DNA of 64,000 bases from Typha latifolia (taxonomy: Eukaryota > Streptophyta > Magnoliopsida > Poales > Typhaceae). Below the pieces are notes generated by a model that had not been told where the DNA came from, ran no database searches, and was given only the letters and a program-made list of their open reading frames with translations. Made by a program: the position numbers and the translations under genes. The DNA is taken from the NCBI GenBank assembly GCA_019914945.1, contig CM034099.1, positions 19,060,704-19,124,703 on the forward strand. Reading direction: 5' to 3'. This document shows positions 61,356-64,000 of this stretch, piece after piece (position 1 is the first letter of the stretch; the number at the start of each line of letters is the position of its first letter).

Positions 61356-61915
61356 GAGGACCACCACTACGACTACGACTACGCGCCAACCTGTATTAAC
61401 CTAAACCCATGCCGCGAGACATCGTACACCAACCTCCCTGATCGATCACATCACGATCTACGCCAGAGGCCGACCTTCTCTTCCGCTCTTCTCCCACATT
61501 CTCCTCCCTCCCCTCCCCTCCCCTCTCCTGCAAACACAACGAAGAGAGAAAGAGAGGAAGAAAGAGAAAGAGAGGAAGAAGAAGGAATATAAATTTCTTC
61601 CTCTTTTTTTCTCTTTCAAAAAGCAAATTCCTTCCTTTTAATTCCCTTCTTTCCTATAATCTCCCTTTGTATCTTTCCCAAATTCGTCGAATCCGCGTGG
61701 AGGACAGGGATTTACGCGTCGTGTACTCTAACCGATCCGGACGCCCTCCTCATGGGATCTTTCTCCGTTTCCTAATTCCTTCGCGTTTCTTGCAAATTAG
61801 ACCAAAATGTGGGTGGGAATTCTCCCTTTGCTTTGATCCGCGGAGGAGGAGGACGAGGCTTAGAGGGACGGAGGGAAGAGCGAGAGAGTTTTTTTTTTCT
61901 TTTGGTGTTGGTGTA

Positions 61916-63530
61916 ATGGCGGCGAAGGCAGAGGTGAGGATGGTGCCGCTTGCGGTGTTGCTAAAGCGGGAGCTGACGAGCGAGAAGATGGAGAAGCCTG
62001 ATTTATTGCACGGGCAAGCGAGCCAGAGCAAGAAAGGAGAGGACCTTACGCTTCTCAAAGCGGAATGCCAGCGTGTTCCCGGCGACGGCGTGACTACCTT
62101 CTCGGTCTTCGCGGTAAAATTTCTTCCCTCTGTTCCTTTTTTTTCCGGTTCTGTTCTTGGGAAGGGTAAATGTTCCTTTTCTCTTTTGTGCTTGGGTGTT
62201 CGTGTTTGGCATAGGGTGGAGATGATAATGACGATTGTTTTGATCCCATCGGAAGATATTTGGGCGACTAAGAACTTTGATGAAATTACTGTCACCATCT
62301 GTTGCTTTTGAGTTTTAGATGTTCTCTAGAAAGATATGTCCGGATTAATCATATGGAACCTTATTAAATTATATAAATGTTTCAAAATGCTTAGTTATAT
62401 TAATTTTGTTTTATTCTTTTTCTTTCTAAGCAAGTCCTGTATGTAATTGTCATCCCTTCTCTCGTAGGAATAATAGAAAAAATATTTTGGTATCATTTAC
62501 GGAAAGGTGAAACCTCTGAAAAATACGATAAGTTCTATGAAGCGGGGTTTCTTCTTACCTAGTTACTCCCTTTTCCTAATTTGTCATATGTAATCTTTCT
62601 TCTAATGTTTTTTCCCCTTGATAGCTCGTTATTGCTAGACCATCTTATGTGGAGAGTATATATTATAGATGATATGGAGGCCGGCAGGTTGCAAGCCTGC
62701 AACCCTTGACAAACCCTATTCATTTCATTATTTGTCAAAAAAGAATGTGGAGAATTTTGATCGTGCCACTATAAATTCCTTTTTGGGATGAATCAGGATA
62801 TCCTGATTTTGCATCCCTCTTTTGGAGGGATCATGTTGGACTCAGTTGGTGATGCAGCAAATGACGTAAGCATAACCTTTGACTGTTTCTGGTTAATGGG
62901 CTTTAAAAAGATTGTCACCATTTCTTAAACTAAGTGAATTTTTCCTAACGACCGGAGATAGTTATTGCTTTCTTATGCACATTATTCAGGGTTTGCAAAA
63001 GAAATAGTAATTGAAAAGAGTAATAAGAAGTGAAAATTAAATGTGGGGGTGGTACCACATGTATGTTCAAACTTATTCTTGTCTCTTCAAGATTTACATG
63101 GGACACATGCTGCAGGCTGGGCATGTCTGTTGCTGCCATATCTTTAGTTCTCCGCGTCAAATATGCTACTGTTAAGATCTTATAAGGGTCAGTTGCGTTT
63201 GGCAGTAATTATCTTAGTACATTATACATGCCACTAAATGGTATTATACCTATGTCTATCTCTCCCTGAATTGAGCTTCAATTTGATGTTAAAGGACCTT
63301 AGGCCAAGTTATGTTTCAGCTATATAATTATTTATTGAATGATCTCATTTTCTTGTAGCTATTCGATGGACATAATGGATCTGCTGCTGCAATATATGTA
63401 AAGGAAAATCTCTTAAACAATATTCTAGGTGCCATCCCTTCAGATCTGAGTCGAGATGAATGGTTGGCAGCACTTCCAAGAGCTTTGGTTGCAGGGTTTG
63501 TCAAGACAGATAAAGACTTCCAAACAAAAG
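61916..63530 (+). CDS. Protein phosphatase 2C, N-terminal part (gene runs off right edge)
   Basis: Mn/Mg-dependent Ser/Thr phosphatase of the plant PP2C family. Exon 1 61916-62113 (66 codons) and exon 2 63359-63530 (57 codons plus one base); further exons lie beyond the window. Start MAAKAEVRMVPLAVLLKREL. Then LLHGQASQSKKGEDLTLLK, with the Gly/Glu pair of the first metal site, GDGVTTFSVFALFDGHNGSA with the DGH metal-binding motif at the exon junction, and WLAALPRALVAGFVKTDKDF. This layout matches the plant PP2C subgroup with a short N-terminus. Intron 1 is 1245 bp and contains an open, in-phase candidate exon at 62797-62865. Substrates unknown. Confidence 0.93.
62797..62865 (+). other. Candidate cassette exon in PP2C intron 1
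   Basis: 69 nt between a GAATCAG acceptor and a GTAAGC donor, phase 0 on both sides, without stops (starts DILILHPS, ends DAAND). Inclusion would insert 23 residues directly before LFDGHNG. Not needed for the family's protein, so it could be an alternative exon or chance. Confidence 0.35.
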
Positions 63531-64000
63531 GTATCCATGCAGTCATAAATTTATATATCTTGATGTTTAATCTTGCAGACTTAAAGTACTGTTGCATGCG
63601 TGGTGCCACCTTGAAACATGTGTCTACATGTTTAATAACCTCCAAGTTTTTTTTATCTCATTCTTACTTATCCTCAGTTTAGTTCTGTAATTATGATAAT
63701 CACAAGACATCGGATTTTCCAGTTTCCAAGACATGCTGTTTCGATCTGTGAGCATAGTGGCATGTTTATCTACAAAATACTGGACCATTCAAGGAATTCT
63801 GAATTCAGTAATGACTGCCATATATTTTCTGGAAGGAGTTGATCAGATTCTATATTGACTACCAAGGCTTCCTTCGGTGTTCAGAATGAAATCCCATCTC
63901 CGACTCTATAGTTCTAAATCGTTGGTTTTCTTCTTTCAACAATTGCAACAAACATATACACCTGGATTATATATGGCACTTTTTAACAAATTCTTAGGAA

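Noticed and set aside
61667..61915. Upstream in-frame extension of the PP2C start
   Set aside because: Sequence before MAAKAEV is CT-rich leader translation and the family starts near MAAK.

Overview
This window is plant nuclear DNA. Most genes are split by short GT-AG introns, coding islands sit in AT-rich intergenic DNA, and microsatellites are frequent. The gene families (type II serine carboxypeptidases, RBP45, CEP peptide, patatin, CXE esterases, SEC23, PP2C) are those of flowering plants. GC-rich single-exon genes in AT-rich surroundings suggest a monocot that is not a grass, possibly a palm, but no single feature proves the species.

Layout. 1-10.6 kb: tandem array of serine carboxypeptidase-like genes on + (SCP-A, cut at the left edge; SCP-B and SCP-C, intact, 8 exons each; SCP-D, a pseudogene). 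11.6-17.6 kb: RBP45-type three-RRM RNA-binding protein on -. 20.1-20.4 kb: small CEP hormone precursor on -. 23.1-25.4 kb: six-exon patatin-like lipid acyl hydrolase on -. 28.4-36.8 kb: five intronless carboxylesterases (CXE-1 to CXE-5) on -, followed at 38.3-38.9 kb by an inverted, decayed sixth copy on +. 39.4-46.3 kb (5' leader to about 47.5 kb): 13-exon SEC23 on -. 48.0-48.7 kb: two-exon gene of unknown function on -. 52.0-52.45 kb: short single-exon gene of unknown function on -. 53.7-58.3 kb: seven-exon gene on - for a single-pass membrane protein with a Cys-rich PAN/apple-like C-terminus. 61.9 kb to the right edge: start of a PP2C phosphatase gene on +.

The genes do not form one pathway. 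Two local tandem expansions of alpha/beta hydrolases (secreted carboxypeptidases and cytosolic-type esterases) lie next to single-copy housekeeping genes. Exon coordinates were read by hand from the sequence and checked for reading-frame closure; every intact multi-exon gene here sums to a whole number of codons.

The less obvious points are a promoter block kept at 217-219 bp from the start codon in three SCP copies, a GC-AG intron in SCP-C, a recurring MPK leader or upstream ORF in the CXE family, an open in-frame candidate cassette exon in the PP2C gene that overlaps a perfect palindrome, the CEP precursor, and a microhomology-type deletion that removed the catalytic serine from the CXE pseudogene.
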